In this document: positions 22,422 to 34,979 of the stretch, one piece after another
How positions within the stretch are numbered: position 1 is the first letter of the stretch
How the letters are laid out: every line of letters starts with the position of its first letter
From: Psettodes erumei
Taxonomy: Eukaryota; Chordata; Actinopteri; Pleuronectiformes; Psettodidae
Assembly (NCBI GenBank): GCA_016785225.1
Contig: JAFBJZ010000454.1
Location: 1,068,501 to 1,132,500 of the forward strand
Direction of reading: 5' to 3'
DNA length: 64,000 bases
The notes under the pieces: generated by a model
The model's database searches: none
Told to the model about the DNA's origin: nothing
The model's input: only the letters and a program-made list of their open reading frames with translations
Position numbers and translations under genes: made by a program

Positions 22422-24984
22422 TGCATATATATAGTACACACCAGCTCCTATGGGCCGCCCCAGGTCTTTGTTCCACTGAGATTCTGTTAAGCAGGAGAGA
22501 GGTCATACTCTTACAGGAAGTCACCCCCAGAGAGGGCTGCCTTTTTCAGGAAGCGACTCGGTGGGACTGCGTGGTGAGCGCGCCGGTGTCCGCGGGGGGC
22601 ATATCGCTGCCGTCCACATGGGCCCATGCTCCACAGGAAGTGGGCCTGCTGTAAACCCACTCACTTCCTCTTCCTCTGCCCTCTTGTCCCGAAAGCCTTA
22701 TCAGGCCTGCGTATGGGGAGGCTGATAGGACTACAAATCCCCCACATCCCCACAACACCACATCCTGTGCCTATCAAAGACGCGCTGACAAGGAGGTGGT
22801 GGTGGTGGGGGTGGATGGAGATGCAGCATTACTGCGGAGGGGAGAAAGTGTAAGGTTAATTTAATGCCAGTCCGTCTTAACTCGTGTGTTTACTCATTAA
22901 AAATCAGCTAAAACCCTAAAATGTAAATGCCCCAACCCCATAAACCAGAAGCATTTAAATGGAGTAGGCCGTCGCTCAGATAATAACTCATCCTGTTTTC
23001 CTAACCACCCCTTCAGTAACTTGAGCTGGTGGGCGCTCCCTCCTAATACTAAAACCTTCTGTTTTTCCAAAAGTGAAAAAAAAAAAACCTCACTGGAAGC
23101 TAACGTGCTATTATTAGCCCGTGCCACCGCGGGGTTAGCGTGCCTGCATTATCTGACTACATGCTGCAGTTTGGCTGGCGCTGATAGGTTAGCATGAGTG
23201 GGAAAATCCTCGTGCATTATGAATGTTTATCAGAGGCTGTGCCGTTCAGATAGTTACCATGTGGAAGGGGTGGGAGAAACTTTGGTTCGGTTAATGGATC
23301 TACACCCCAAACACGGAGAGATGATTACAAGACAGAGCAGGACGATTGTTGGTGCTGAAATGATACATTTCCACTTAATTTTAGTCAATTAAACCGGCGG
23401 TTTTGATAGGGTGGTAGGAGTAAAACAAGTTAGTGCCGCAAGATGTAATTTGGCTAAGTGCAGCTCGTGTGGAAGGATGTCTTTTCAGTAAATTCACGTT
23501 GGCTCAAAATGATAGCTTCGCGCCGTAGTTTAGTCGAGGGATCCTGAAAGTTCAGAGCGCGTCTCCATGTATTTACAGACAGTTTGAGTTCAGTGAGAAG
23601 CGTATTTTGACGCTTTATTAAAGGGCTTCCCCGAGTGTATATCGCGTTCTCGCTTGCTCAGAATACATACTTTGACTGAAGGTTTCGTCCACAACAAAGT
23701 TCAAACAGGATGTTTTCGCTTCAGTCGTGCTGAAGGTTCCTTCTCTTTGTCCCACGTCTGCACTGAAGGACTTTGCAACGCCCTTCAGCACATCAGCTGA
23801 CTTTTGGAAAAGGGCCGCCGCGCCATTGTGCTCTTAAGTGCTCTTAGCTTTTGTTATAGTCCTTGTCCTCTCTACCATCCCTTCCCCCCGTCCCCTCTTC
23901 TTCTTCTGTAGTCCATTCGACTCCCCCCCCCCCAGTGTGTGTGCGTCTGTTGTGCGCAGTTGTAGTTTGACTGAGGCTCGGCCAGTCGAAGGTGTCAAAA
24001 GCCTGTCTGAGAGGGAGCAAAACAGGTCGAGAGACTGAGAGCTCAGGGTGAGAAAGAGGCAAAAGAGGCGCAATTTCAGGAGTCTTGTGATCACCTCAGG
24101 AACCATTTTGTGCGTCTGTGCGTGCGTGTTTGTTGTGCGAGGACTTCCCTTCACTGAGGCGAAGAATCCGTGGGCCCCCCTCACAAGTGCTCCCGTTTGA
24201 ACCCAGTCTGGCCCTCTGTCTTCAGGTTAGAAGGAGAAAAAAAGGCAGACGGCAACACAAAGGCGGGAGAGGGGGAAAAATCAATAGTTACACAGCAAAA
24301 GTGCTCGACATGAAAGGGTGAATTCATCGCCCTACACTTTCATTTTAGCCTGCACCGCCTGTCTCCTTCTCCCTCGCTCTTTCTCGCCGGACTGATGTGG
24401 AAGCGGGAATAAAAAGCGGTGTGTGTGTGTGTGCGTGTGTGTGTGTGCTCGTGTGTGTGTGCGTGTGGCGTGTGGGCGTACTGCAGTTTAATGTCGTGTC
24501 GGTGCCCCGCGCTTCAGGCACTTTCCGGCGTGTCGGGCAGCCTGTGGTGATGACCCTTTACGGGAAAATGGCACAGAGAGAGCAGTCACATTTACACTGA
24601 CATTTTTGCCATCACCTATGGCTATGTCAACAGGCCTGATCCCACAGCACCACCCAACCCCATCCACCCCCCAACCCGGCCCCCTCCTCCTCCAACAGTG
24701 GATGGGCCTCAGCCATAACACACATAAAGCACAGCAACACTTTTGCGGAAGAAAAATGACATCAACACAGCTCTGATATTCAACACATTTGCTGCTTGAC
24801 ATGTCGAATCCATGAATCCAGTCCCTTATCATCCGCTCATGAATATAATAATGTGTGTGTTTGTCTGTTTTGTTGTTGTCGTCGTCAAACACATTCCCCG
24901 TGTCTGGCTTCCTGATCTCCTCCTCGTCAGATCGCCTCAAATGAAATAATTGCTCCCAAACTTGGCTCAGGTTCTCGCAACAAC

Positions 24985-25290
24985 AACTCTCCAGTGTGCT
25001 TTAATTAGAAATAACGCTTGTAAATGACTCACCAGTTACTGTCATTATTGAATCTGTCAGCGCCGATCCGCAGAACTGTCATCAGTCAAAGCAGGCGGCT
25101 TTGTTAATGCGAAGCACTCGTTATTTACTGTAATAACTTCATTGGAATTACCTTTAATTACAGGAAGCAATTACTTTGCATTCCCCTGATTGTTTACCTG
25201 GCAAGCCCCATTCCTCCTTTTGTCGTAGTGACAACTTTCTATGTCGACCTAATCTGTTCATTCATCCCATTGTTGCCGCTGCGTGTTCTA
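24985..25290. promoter_or_regulatory. candidate enhancer with clustered MEIS-type sites
   Basis: Repeat-free block with three CTGTCA words (25039-25044, 25054-25059, 25076-25081) and one TGACAA (25229-25234). These are TGACA cores, the in vitro recognition word of MEIS/PREP proteins. Around them lie CTTTAATTACAGGAAGCAATTAC and several TTATT/TAAT words. This would fit an autoregulated or TALE/HOX-regulated enhancer; function and conservation are inferred. Confidence 0.42.
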
Positions 25291-25881
25291 CAAAGATTGA
25301 TCTGTGCTCCGGAGCGCCGCGATCCAAACGGCGTTGGCTGGAGCTTCGAGCGAACATCTGAAAAGTCGTGCAGCGTCTCTCTGGCAGAGGCGGGAGGGGA
25401 AGTCTAGACCGGCCGCGTTGTTTTGTCGACGGCGCATGTCATTATCTGCACAACGGTGGAGGGGATTTCTCTCCTCCTCCTCCTCCTCTGGAATAAGAAA
25501 AAAAAAAGAGGGAGAAGAAACGGCTTTGGTCACAGAGAGTGTTTTGTGTCAGTGTGTGTTGCTCTACAATACGTGCGTAGTTGCTGTTGGAAAGATCCCA
25601 GCAAAACGGTGCATGGGAGTTTGTCGGTGCTTTTTTGAAAACGTGCTCCTTGCTTGGGAATTGCGTGGCAAGGAATTCCTGCGTGTTCAGAATATTTGGG
25701 GATGGGAGGGGCCTCTGGAGCCGTGCAAAGGGAACCCCCCACTGCCTGCACCCCTCCGTACCCACCACTCCCTAAGTCTAGAGCTTATGAATGGCCTGAA
25801 TACAATAAACGCCACTTTTTTTTCTTTCCTCCCTCCCTCTCGCGAGTCCTTCTTTACCCCTCTGAGGATTTCTGGGAATGT

Positions 25882-25884
<3 letters not shown>

Positions 25885-25921
<37 letters not shown>
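25885..25921 (+). repeat. (TG)n repeat
   Basis: Perfect TG array of 37 bp. Confidence 0.94.
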
Positions 25922-27109
25922 ACTGAGTGCAAGAGAGAAAAACAGTGAGAAGGAGAGCACTTTAGTGAATGTACCTCAGCACGTGTGTGTGTGTGTGTGC
26001 GTTTTGTGTATCATGTTTTTGAGTGTGTGTGTGCGTATGAATTTCTCGCCTGCCAATATGAGACGTGTGTGCGTCCCATGTGGAACAGGATAGCAGGCCC
26101 CTGAGGCCTGAGTCTTGCCTGGGCAGCCAACCCAGGGTCATGTGAGCTTTTCTGGGGTGTGAAACTCGAGGAGTGGCCCACGAGGGATCAGCTCCAGGTC
26201 ACTCGCACTCTCTCTCTCTCTCTCTCTCTCACTCCCTCTCTCTCGCAACCAATAGCCCTTAGATGAAATGCACTGTCATAAAGTCAGAAGACCTGTTCCC
26301 ACCTCTCAGTCCATCCACGGCCTATAAAACATTGCAAAAACATCTCACACGGTAACCTCCAGGATCGGTTAGCCATATGCGAACGATTCCTCGCACGTGC
26401 GTCCAACTCATGACATCTGGCGCAAAGCTAATATTCATAACCCTTATACCTCAACTCAGCCGCGCCTCGCAAAGCAATCAGAGCGTCGCCGCGAAGCGCC
26501 CGACGAGATCTGCCGACCGGCGCTGAATCTGTGGCTGCTAATTTTTCCAGGCAGCAGAAAAATGGCTGACACCTCCGAGTGGCACGTGCGCCTTGCGCCG
26601 AGAACGCGGTTCGTAATCAGATCGTAACGGATTAGCCCAGATACTGCGTGATAATGTCAGGGGATGCCTTGAGACAGAGAGATGAAGGGAAGTGATGAAG
26701 ATGCAGGAGAAGGGGGCGAGGGGGGGGGCGAAGACACAGAGGACACTCACTTGTTGAAGATGTAAACAGTGCTAGCTTAGCTTTAGCAGTGTTTAACCTT
26801 TTGCAGAAGAAGATTTCAGGGAAGAAAGATAACAATGCCTCACATCCCCCAACTCTGTGCAAATATCCTCCACCCAAGCCCCCACACTGTGACAGACAGA
26901 CGGAGAGGAAGAGGAGAGGGGAAAGTAATGAACTGGGTGGGGGGGTGGGGGGGCAAGTATGAAACATGCAGTGGAGGAGAGGCTTAAATAAAAGCCATCG
27001 AAGCTGAATGAGCACAGAAGCCAGGGTCTGTTTAGCTGATGCTAACGAAGCTCGTGGAAATGCATGAAGAAAGCTAACCTAGTTTTTACGTCATTATCTG
27101 TTTGCTCGC

Positions 27110-27131
27110 AGTGTGTGTGTGTGTGTGTGTT
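27110..27131 (+). repeat. (TG)n repeat
   Basis: Short TG array, inverted relative to the CA array at 27259. Confidence 0.88.
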
Positions 27132-27257
27132 TGTGCGCAAGTGTGTATTTGTGTATACAGCGTGTGAGGGGACTGATAAAATATTCCTTCCCTTGGTTGG
27201 CCCCGGGGCATTTCAACTGCCCCTGGCTCCTTCCAGTCACTGGCCTGCTCCCTAATT

Positions 27258-27258
<1 letters not shown>

Positions 27259-27310
<52 letters not shown>
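27259..27310 (+). repeat. (CA)26 repeat
   Basis: CA array of about 52 bp, followed by further broken CA tracts to about 27410. Confidence 0.94.
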
Positions 27311-27317
<7 letters not shown>

Positions 27318-27689
27318 TGCGCAGTCTCACACACAGACACACACACGACTTGCAGGGCTTCTGTGGCTGAAAACACACATGCATAAAGAAAGACAGAGAT
27401 AGACACACACATACAGACGAATGCACATCCATGCATGCATGCATTCTTCACACACGAACATGCCCCCCCCGCCTGCATTGATTCAGCCCCCACCCCCCCC
27501 CCCCACCCCCCCCCTCCTTTAACTAGTTGCAAAGATGTTGTCATGGCTGTTTGTGTGGGGGGGGGGCCCAGAGTTGTGCCTGTGGCTTCTCCTCGTGGGG
27601 AGACTGGAGCCTGCTAGCCTGGCTGCCCCACGCTGCATGTCTGCACCCTGGGTTACAGCCTGCTGACGCTGGTAATGAGCCTGGCAGCC

Positions 27690-27870
27690 TGCGTACGGAG
27701 GCTGACTGACTGCTTCACGGGCCGACTGGCTTGCTAGCTGGCTAACTGGCTAGCTTTCTGTCCGAGCTGCCTCGGCCTGCCCGGCGGAATCGGCGGACTG
27801 ACCAGGTCGAGTCATGACTGACCGACTTGCTCGCTGACTGACTTGCTGGCTGGCTTGATGGCCTGCTGCT
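27690..27870 (+). repeat. degenerate GACT/GGCT tetranucleotide region
   Basis: Repeated GACTGACT, TGGCTAGC, CTGGCTTG and CTGACTG words in cryptically tandem order, too diverged to be a perfect array. Confidence 0.65.
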
Positions 27871-30589
27871 GACCGTCACTGCCTGCCTGACCGAGGCCAC
27901 GTCGTCTGCGGCACAAATGAATATGAAACCGCTGCTTCCGTGTCAGAAGAACAATCCACAGAAGAGTGGTAAATCTTTGATTCTGGATTATTGAATATTC
28001 CCACGATGCTTGAGTCTCCATGCAGATCAGGATGCGTGTGCATCATCACCATCATCTTCGTCATCACCAGAGAACCAGCTTATCATATGCACTCTCAGAC
28101 TGCTTCTGTCTGTGTGCTCACGTGCCTCAGGCATCAGTTCAACTCTGCACGAGCGGCGGCGTGGGAAGACTTTGAGAGGGAGCACGCCGCCGCCGCCCGG
28201 ATCGCCTTTTTCCTCGTGAAACGTCACGTGTCCACGATTCCTCGGCCTTTTCCAGTGTCTTTAGAAATAAAATCACAGGTAGCTTTCAGGCGTTTCCATT
28301 TTAGTTTGGTCCAAATGCCAAAGTAGAGGAAAAGAAATGATTTTTGATGATCAATGATGGAGTAATGGCCTGAGTGACTGATTATTTTTTTCCTGATTGA
28401 TTAACTCCAGTTTGGCACACAGCGGCTCTTCCTTCTCCTTCCCATTAGTTTCTCTTCCTTCATCACCTCCTTCAGTTTGAGCTTCACTCTCACTGAATGC
28501 TCCTCACCCTCCCTCGCTTCTTCCCCTCCTTCACCCTCTCATTCGTTTTCCTTCCCCGTTCTACTCTCTCTCTCTCTCTCTCTCACAAGCTGAGGTAACA
28601 CCGTTGACATTTCCTCAACATGGCTGCCAGACACAACTTCAACACCTTTCCTGCCTCACTGCTCCCACAGTCTTTTCTCTTTTTCCTCTCTCTCTCTCTC
28701 TCCCCTCGCTCGCCGGGGTTAAAGAAAAGCAGAAATTAGCCCCAGACCTCGCCGAGGTGATTGGTATCAAATTGCAGCGAAAATGGAAATGCCAATAAAA
28801 TTGACGGCCCTTCCCCGGCCCTCCTCCTTCCTTCCCCCCCCTCCTAGGTAAAGTAAGTGTCTGTAGGTCAGACTCACTGAGAAGTATCGAGGGGAGGGAA
28901 AAGAAGGGAATACCAGGAGGTATGAGGGGTTCCCTCTCGGATTTAGAGCCTGAAATCTGTTACATCAGGCTCCTCATTTTCATTTTCATTTTTTTTTTCT
29001 CAATGCCTCTGAGTCCAGTCTCCTTTTCACCTTGTGTGAATGCGTGGAGGAGATCCTGTGTGTTCCAGGCAGGGATGCAAGTTGTTTGATGCGGTGCTTA
29101 TGACTGTTTGTATGTACTGTATGTACTGTTATATGTATATGTTATATGATACGGGAGGAGATGTGACGCGCGCCACTTCTCGTCCGGGCCGTGCTTCACT
29201 TTGTTTCGATTATTTAGGTCTCAGGAGTTATTTTATGTCCTGCGCACTCAACATTACGGCCGTTAAACATTATAGCTGCTGCTTGCTTAGTAGAAGCGAC
29301 ACATTGCCATATAATTTGACATAAAAGGCAGCGGCAGAGGTTAGAAAGCAGACACGTGACGGAGAAAGTTAGCTGTTTGATTACCAGTCAGGAAAGAACA
29401 CCAAAAAGAAACTCTCTGTTTTAAATAAAGGTTAAACTGGTCAAACAGGGCGCACGCAGACTCGTGCAACTTCCTTGTCACACATTTGTCGGAGGATTAT
29501 GACTTATTGTGCACCGCTCGCTCCGCCTTTTCTCTCTCTTCCTCGCCTCCCCACCTCCTCCTCCTCCTCCTCCTCCTCCGTGCGTCTCACGATTTCTCAC
29601 CTCTTCCCGAGCCCGCTCTCTCCAGCTTGCATGCTCGCTCGCTCGCTCGCGCTCTGATCTGATACTCAGACCGGCCGCTCGCTTCTGTTTTCCCAACTCG
29701 CACGGGACGAGCCCCTGGGTTTGTTATTGTAGGCTTTGCTGAACATGAGCCGGTCTTTACGACGGATTGAAAGCATTTGCTTCCAATGAAAATCTGGTCT
29801 TAGATTACAGGGCCCGGGCTCGGCTCGCCCCTCTCTTCCAGCCGGCCCGGCAGACGCTGGGAGAGGAAGAGGGGAAAGAGCCAGAGACAGAGGGGAGGGA
29901 GTGTTTCAGCTCTGAAACAGTAGGCGGGGGGGTGGTCGGGGGGGGGCCCTCACATGTTAAGCCCAGGCTCTGTTTGTCCCGGGCTAATGATGTAACCGAA
30001 GCTTGCAATGTGAGTGTGTTTTTAGACAGAGAGAGGTCCGAGGGGGGCGGGGGCGGGTGGGTGGATTGTGTGTGTGCGGTGTAATGCTAAAATGAATAGT
30101 CAGTGAATTGATTAATGATCAGGCATTGATTAATTGTTTTTGCTGACTGTTTCCCACCAGTTCTTTTCCTTTACATGTGCAGATCTTTGGGTTTCAGAAA
30201 TGCCTGAGTGGAAATTTACAGGCTAAACTGAATAATCTGGAAAATAACTGCGTGTACTGTACATACAGTAACCAGTGGCCAGCCTGCCGCACGGCGATCG
30301 CCAAACCTCTGAACTTTTGACCTTTTGGCGACATCGCCCGTCCGCATTATTAACGCTGGCGTTTGCATCAGCATCGCACCGCCCATGAAAGGCGAGCGCC
30401 CGTTTTACCGCCCCCGCCCTCCGTTGTAGCGTCACCTCCACTTCCACGCGAGGTTCATTAAAAAGCCTTCAATATGTGTGCATATGTATCTCCTTCTGCC
30501 AGAACAGTCGGAGAGGGAGAGAGAGGCAGAGCGAGAGACAGCCAAGAGTGTTGTTTTGTATGGATCGTTGAGAGCCTCTCTCTCCTAAT

Positions 30590-30950
30590 GGTGTATATAA
30601 TTCAGGTGCCCTCCAGGCATGCTTTCAGGAATTCTTTTGCCTGAGGTAATGGGGAGCAAAGGCCTGGGTTTTCGGCCCATGATTATTCTATTGATGTGGC
30701 AGGCTGGAAAAAAGTAATCTCCAACCGGATTAGCGCCAACATCCCCATTAATTATCGATGAATCGGGGGCTTAGGGTTTAGCTAGGTGCTGGGTGTCGCC
30801 CTCCGCAAGTTAGCGGAGCACAAGGCCCCGCTCGAACGCAGCTATCTGCTCGCGCCACGCCGAATAGAACCAGAAGCTTTAGAAGTGCTTTGTGTGTAAT
30901 CAATAAATAACTGGATCCAATTCTGCGCCGTGCTTCAGCTGTTTTTGGGG
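30590..30950. promoter_or_regulatory. candidate conserved non-coding element
   Basis: Repeat-free block holding CATGATTATTCTATTGATG, AAGTAATCTCC, GGATTAGCGCC and CCCATTAATTATCGATGAATC, then GTAATCAATAAATAAC. This is dense in homeodomain, PBX (TGATTAT, TGAT) and OTX/PITX-like (GGATTA) words. Enhancer function is inferred. Confidence 0.42.
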
Positions 30951-31197
30951 ATTTTTTTTTCCTTCCTCCTCCTTTCCTTTCCTTTCCCCTCGCTTCCAGT
31001 CAAGAAAGGCGGCGAGGGTACCACTTGTTTATCCCGTCTCATGTTTCTTTTATGACGATCGTCTTCATTGAGGGTGGCTCGCGTTTTTGAATAATGATAA
31101 TAACAATTAGGCTTTTCACAGCCACAGATGGGGAAGAGCCTCTTTCTCTGCGCCGGAGCTGTACAGAACGCGTGCAGTAATTGGGTAGTTTTGAATA

Positions 31198-31203
<6 letters not shown>

Positions 31204-31238
<35 letters not shown>
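31204..31238 (+). repeat. (TG)n repeat
   Basis: Perfect TG array of 35 bp, 800 bp before exon 8. Confidence 0.93.
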
Positions 31239-31240
<2 letters not shown>

Positions 31241-32039
31241 GGGTTTGTGTTGTTGTCGGGTCTGAATGCGGAGAAAAGGCCCGCAGAGCGCACCTTTCAC
31301 TCTTCCTCCCGGTGCTCAGATACTCTAAGCTGCCTCGGCGTTCCCCTTCGGTGAGGTTAACTGGCCTTAATAGAGCCTTATCGAAGCCCCACAGGTTGCT
31401 GTAAGCAGCCATGACGCCATTGTTATGAAAAGCAGCTAGCTTTGTTAGCGCTGTTTGTGCCTCCGACTCCCCCCCCTTTTTTCCACCTATTTTCCTTTTA
31501 TTTTCCGCCCCCCCCCTCCTCGCTGCCTCCCCTTTTGTAGTGCCATGTTACTCTTTCCACCTCAGGTAAAATGGCAGAATGCGCCGGGGCGACGCTTCAA
31601 TAACTATTTCCCCCTCAGGATAATAAAGACTAAATCTCTCTGTCATTTTCAATTCTGCGCGGGCTTGGATGGGAGAGTGGGGAAATGCGACCTTACAAGT
31701 CCTTTGTGCTCCCGTTCCAACCCCCCCCCCTTCTTTTCTCGCAGAAAAAGATGCGAGCGCTCGCTGTGTTTTCAAGTGGCGGGGGGAGAGAAATGAAAGG
31801 CAGGGTTATTTATAAATGTATTAAAAATGAATGCATTTATGAGGTGCTGTTTTCCAGCCATTCTCCGCTTGCCATTGTTGTGTGTCTATACCCCTCCATC
31901 TGTGCATACAAAGCCCTCCAGAATTCCTTCGAAATCGTATTTATTCCCTTTGAACGCGGCGGCGCAGCGAATGCAGGAAGTAAACAAAAAGCGGGTGTCT
32001 GATCTGCGCCGTCTCTTCCTGTTTCTCGTCACGTGACAG

Positions 32040-32185
32040 GTGACGGCCTGGACAACAGCGTGGCCTCGCCGAGCACAGGGGACGACGACGACCCGGATAA
32101 AGAGAAGAAGCGCAACAAGAAGAGGGGCATCTTCCCCAAGGTGGCCACCAACATCATGCGAGCGTGGCTCTTCCAGCACCTAACG
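32040..32185 (+). CDS. meis1: meis1 exon 8: acidic/basic stretch and homeodomain helix 1
   Basis: 146 nt; its first two bases complete the Gly codon begun in exon 7 and it ends on a codon boundary. It encodes GDGLDNSVASPSTGDDDDPD, then KEKKRNKKRGIFPKVATNIM, then RAWLFQHLT. The acidic DDDDPD run is followed by the basic KEKKRNKKR patch (nuclear localisation and homeodomain N-terminal arm), and GIFPKVATNIMRAWLFQHLT is the N-arm and helix 1 of the TALE homeodomain. The acceptor is CACGTGACAG|G, the donor ACG|GTGAGT, a strong site. Mammalian MEIS1 has KDKKRHKKR here as I recall; E and N are conservative differences that fit a fish sequence. No frameshift or stop. Confidence 0.98.
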
Positions 32186-33008
32186 GTGAGTCGCCCCCGG
32201 CTTCACGCCACGCGTCCTCGCCCAACTTCGCTTCACCGCCGCGGACTTTCTCACGCTCACGTTTTCTGTCTTTCTAGCTCCGCTCCTGTCATTATTTGAC
32301 ACAAATACACACAAAGGAACACGTACGCACAGACACTGACACGCACATCACCAAACGCCCCCCCTATTATACACATTATATCCCGGTTTGTACGGTGAAC
32401 ACTTCAAAGACACAGGCCTGTGTAATCTGCTGGCGATCTCGGCAGCCCCGCGCTCTCGCTCCCCGTCTCGCTGAAACCGAATAAGGTTGAAGCCGAGGAG
32501 AGACGCCCCCCGGCCATAGCTGCCGCAGATACATAGATGAACCTTATTAAGAACAAATCTGTCATTATTTAACAGATGCCTGGGATGCTGCGCAGGCCTG
32601 TGGCTTGGCTTTGTTTTCTTCTCGTTTTACGGCAGAGGATCAGCAACGCCCCGCTAGCACCAGCTGACGGGCGTTGCGAGTTGTCTGAGGGGAGAGCAGT
32701 GGGTTTTGACACTGGAGGACACCGGCGTGACTGTTCACCACGCAGCCAGCAATGAATAGCATCGTGTTTAGCGCACATTTCTGTTGACTCCAAATGCAAA
32801 CTGCTGCATTAGCCACAGCTAGCGTCGCTACACATCCCGCTAACGACACTTGCATGGCGTAGCAAAGGGAAAGAAGGAAGAGAGTTAATAGAAACTTGTC
32901 CCCATGTTGAGTTTTGATAACAAGTGTACAATTTGCACTGCTAACATAGCATTTTTTAGCATGTTCTTTGCTAACCTATAGAGCAAACAATACCAACAAT
33001 CATACATA

Positions 33009-33039
33009 TTATTGATCCCTGTTGCGGAAATTGGGGTTT
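33009..33039. repeat. possible fragment of a teleost interspersed repeat
   Basis: TTATTGATCCCT, then GGAAATTGGGG, resembles a motif I remember as frequent in fish repeats (ATTGATCCC...GGGGAAATT). Family, boundaries and orientation cannot be given. Confidence 0.3.
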
Positions 33040-33628
33040 TATAATTATCTAGAAAAAACCTAAAGCAACTGAGAACTTTTCTGTGTTTGTGTAATTTGTT
33101 TGAATCCTAACGGCAACTCGTAAAAATGAGACGCGGGTTGTTGCACAGAGACGTAGAGGGAACTTAAACAAAACAAGCGTGACTTCAGCGAGGCAAATTC
33201 CTGACGACCATTTTGACTCCAGTGCGATCTTCAGAAAATATGTTTGAAAACTAAGTTCAGCCAGACTTGCGTCACACAGATTCTGCCGATGTCAGGAGTT
33301 TTGCGGAGAACACGATACAGTTTGGCTGAGTGGGTGTCGGTTTCTGAGTTGCACAAGCCAACAGGGAGGATGCTGTGGAAAGTAATTTGGCTGTTGGATT
33401 ATGGATATTGCACGGGCTCCGCTCTTATTTATTTATTTGGAGCCCGTCTTTGATGTGGATGGCGTGCACTGTACGGTGCGTTTCCGACAGCGTCGGGGGG
33501 CAAATTGGAGGAAGCGCCTCGTTGATTGTGTACGCTTTTGTGAGACATCTAGACGGAGTTTCTCTTTGTGCTCTCCCCTTTCCACTGCGACCCTCTCCAC
33601 CACCCCAGCAAAACCACCAGCTCTCCAT

Positions 33629-33632
<4 letters not shown>

Positions 33633-33661
<29 letters not shown>
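33633..33661 (+). repeat. (CA)n repeat
   Basis: CA array of 29 bp; a second one lies at 33795-33819. Confidence 0.92.
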
Positions 33662-33664
<3 letters not shown>

Positions 33665-33940
33665 CCTCTCCTCCAACTCCCTGACCTCAACCCTTACACC
33701 ACCCGAAACCTCCGGGGCCGCAGAGGAAAGGTGTTTGAAACATACACACATCCTGTCTGTGGAAATACAGTTCAGCACACACATGCCTGGTGAAACACAC
33801 ACACACACACACACACACATGCAGCAACACACCTACTGTGTCATATTACACCACGAGCTGGGCTTATGGGAGGCTGCTGCACTGTTAGATCTCAAACAGT
33901 GGGAAGGATATAAGTGTGTGCCCAGGGAGCGAGGGAGAAG

Positions 33941-33988
33941 AGAAGAAGGAGAGGAGGAGGAGGAGGAGGAGGAGGGAGGAGGAGGAGG
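33941..33988 (+). repeat. (GGA)n repeat
   Basis: GGA/GAG triplets, purine-only on the + strand. Confidence 0.9.
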
Positions 33989-34979
33989 CAGGGAGGTGAG
34001 GTTAGGGATAAGGAGGATCCATCAGGTGGAGAGGAAAGAGGAGCTAAAACGGGCACACAATGGCACACGGGGAAAGTTGCTCCGCGCCACAAAACAGGAA
34101 GAAGGTGGATGGAAAAACCTCTTCCAATATGTTTATCCTCATCAGCGCAGCCGAGCAGAAATGGAAGCCAGGCGCAGAGGAGCACCGTCCTCTTTGTTTA
34201 TGGGAAATGTGGTCTACGTCAGCACCGGCATTAACGGTACTGCTCGGTGTCAGATGAACGCTCACGGCGTGTTTACACTGATTGCTCTTCAGTGTCACCA
34301 TTAATTCAATGGCCACGTGTTTGTGTTTAGCAGCGCCACACGTAGCGCCCCCGACGCAGAAACATTTACAGTATCTCTTACGCCGGCAGCTCGCCTCGGC
34401 GTGCGCGTACTGCCGATCCGGTCCTCAGCCACGTTTCACAGAGCGACTGGAGGAGTCTGGCCTCTTAGAGATAGACACAATGCCAATTAGGCACACACAG
34501 ATGCACGTGCGCGCTCGTGGCAAATTGCTGCGGCAACGCACAAACCTAAATAGGGGAGTCGGTGTCCTCCTGTATAATAACTATGCCGGGTTTTGACTGG
34601 ACGGTGGATTTGGGTCGATGTCTTCGATACCCTCCTTGGCGTTTTATAGTTTTTTCCTCATTCGCCCTTGTACTCGGACCCTCAGGGGAGCCCCGTCATA
34701 CTGAAGGGGGAGGTGGGTGGCAGAAAGTGAGGCTGCGAGTGCACCAGCAGGGTAGGTGGGAGGTGTTCTGAAATCATTTCTGCAGTCTCTGCTCACTTAT
34801 GCACCGCTCGCGCTAATTTCCAGCGTCGAGCAGGAGAAGTGGGAAGAAGTCTGTCCGAGGCGCGAACACCTTCCTGGGTTCCGCTGGCATTATCGGAGCC
34901 AAATTTCCCGTGGGAAGGGTGGCCGTGTAAAATATGAGAAATAACAAGTTAGATCATGGGAAATTTTGGGGAGTACGAG

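Larger units (their letters stand above)
11502..32039 (+). other. meis1: intron 7 (20,538 nt)
   Basis: GT-AG intron, the longest in the window, with no other gene recognised. It contains a large polypyrimidine block (13640-14455), many CA/TG arrays listed separately, poly-A runs (11244 is just upstream; 14879, 17560 and 18776 are inside), and a degenerate GACT/GGCT region at 27690-27870. Repeat-poor blocks with regulatory texture are 14905-15250, 16740-16920, 18830-19020, 20283-20480, 21430-21840, 22860-23830, 24985-25290, 28980-29460, 30080-30480 and 30590-30950. Frames of more than 100 codons here come from CT, CA or TG repeats and are not genes. Confidence 0.85.

Noticed and set aside
21829..22524. 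231-codon open frame (- strand)
   Set aside because: It includes a Cys-Val repeat from TG, no recognisable domain, and no codon or splice support.
33375..34304. Longest open frame (309 codons, + strand)
   Set aside because: It spans CA and GGA repeats, has His/Thr and Glu/Gly low-complexity runs, no domain and no splice context. It is an artefact of repeats lacking stop codons.
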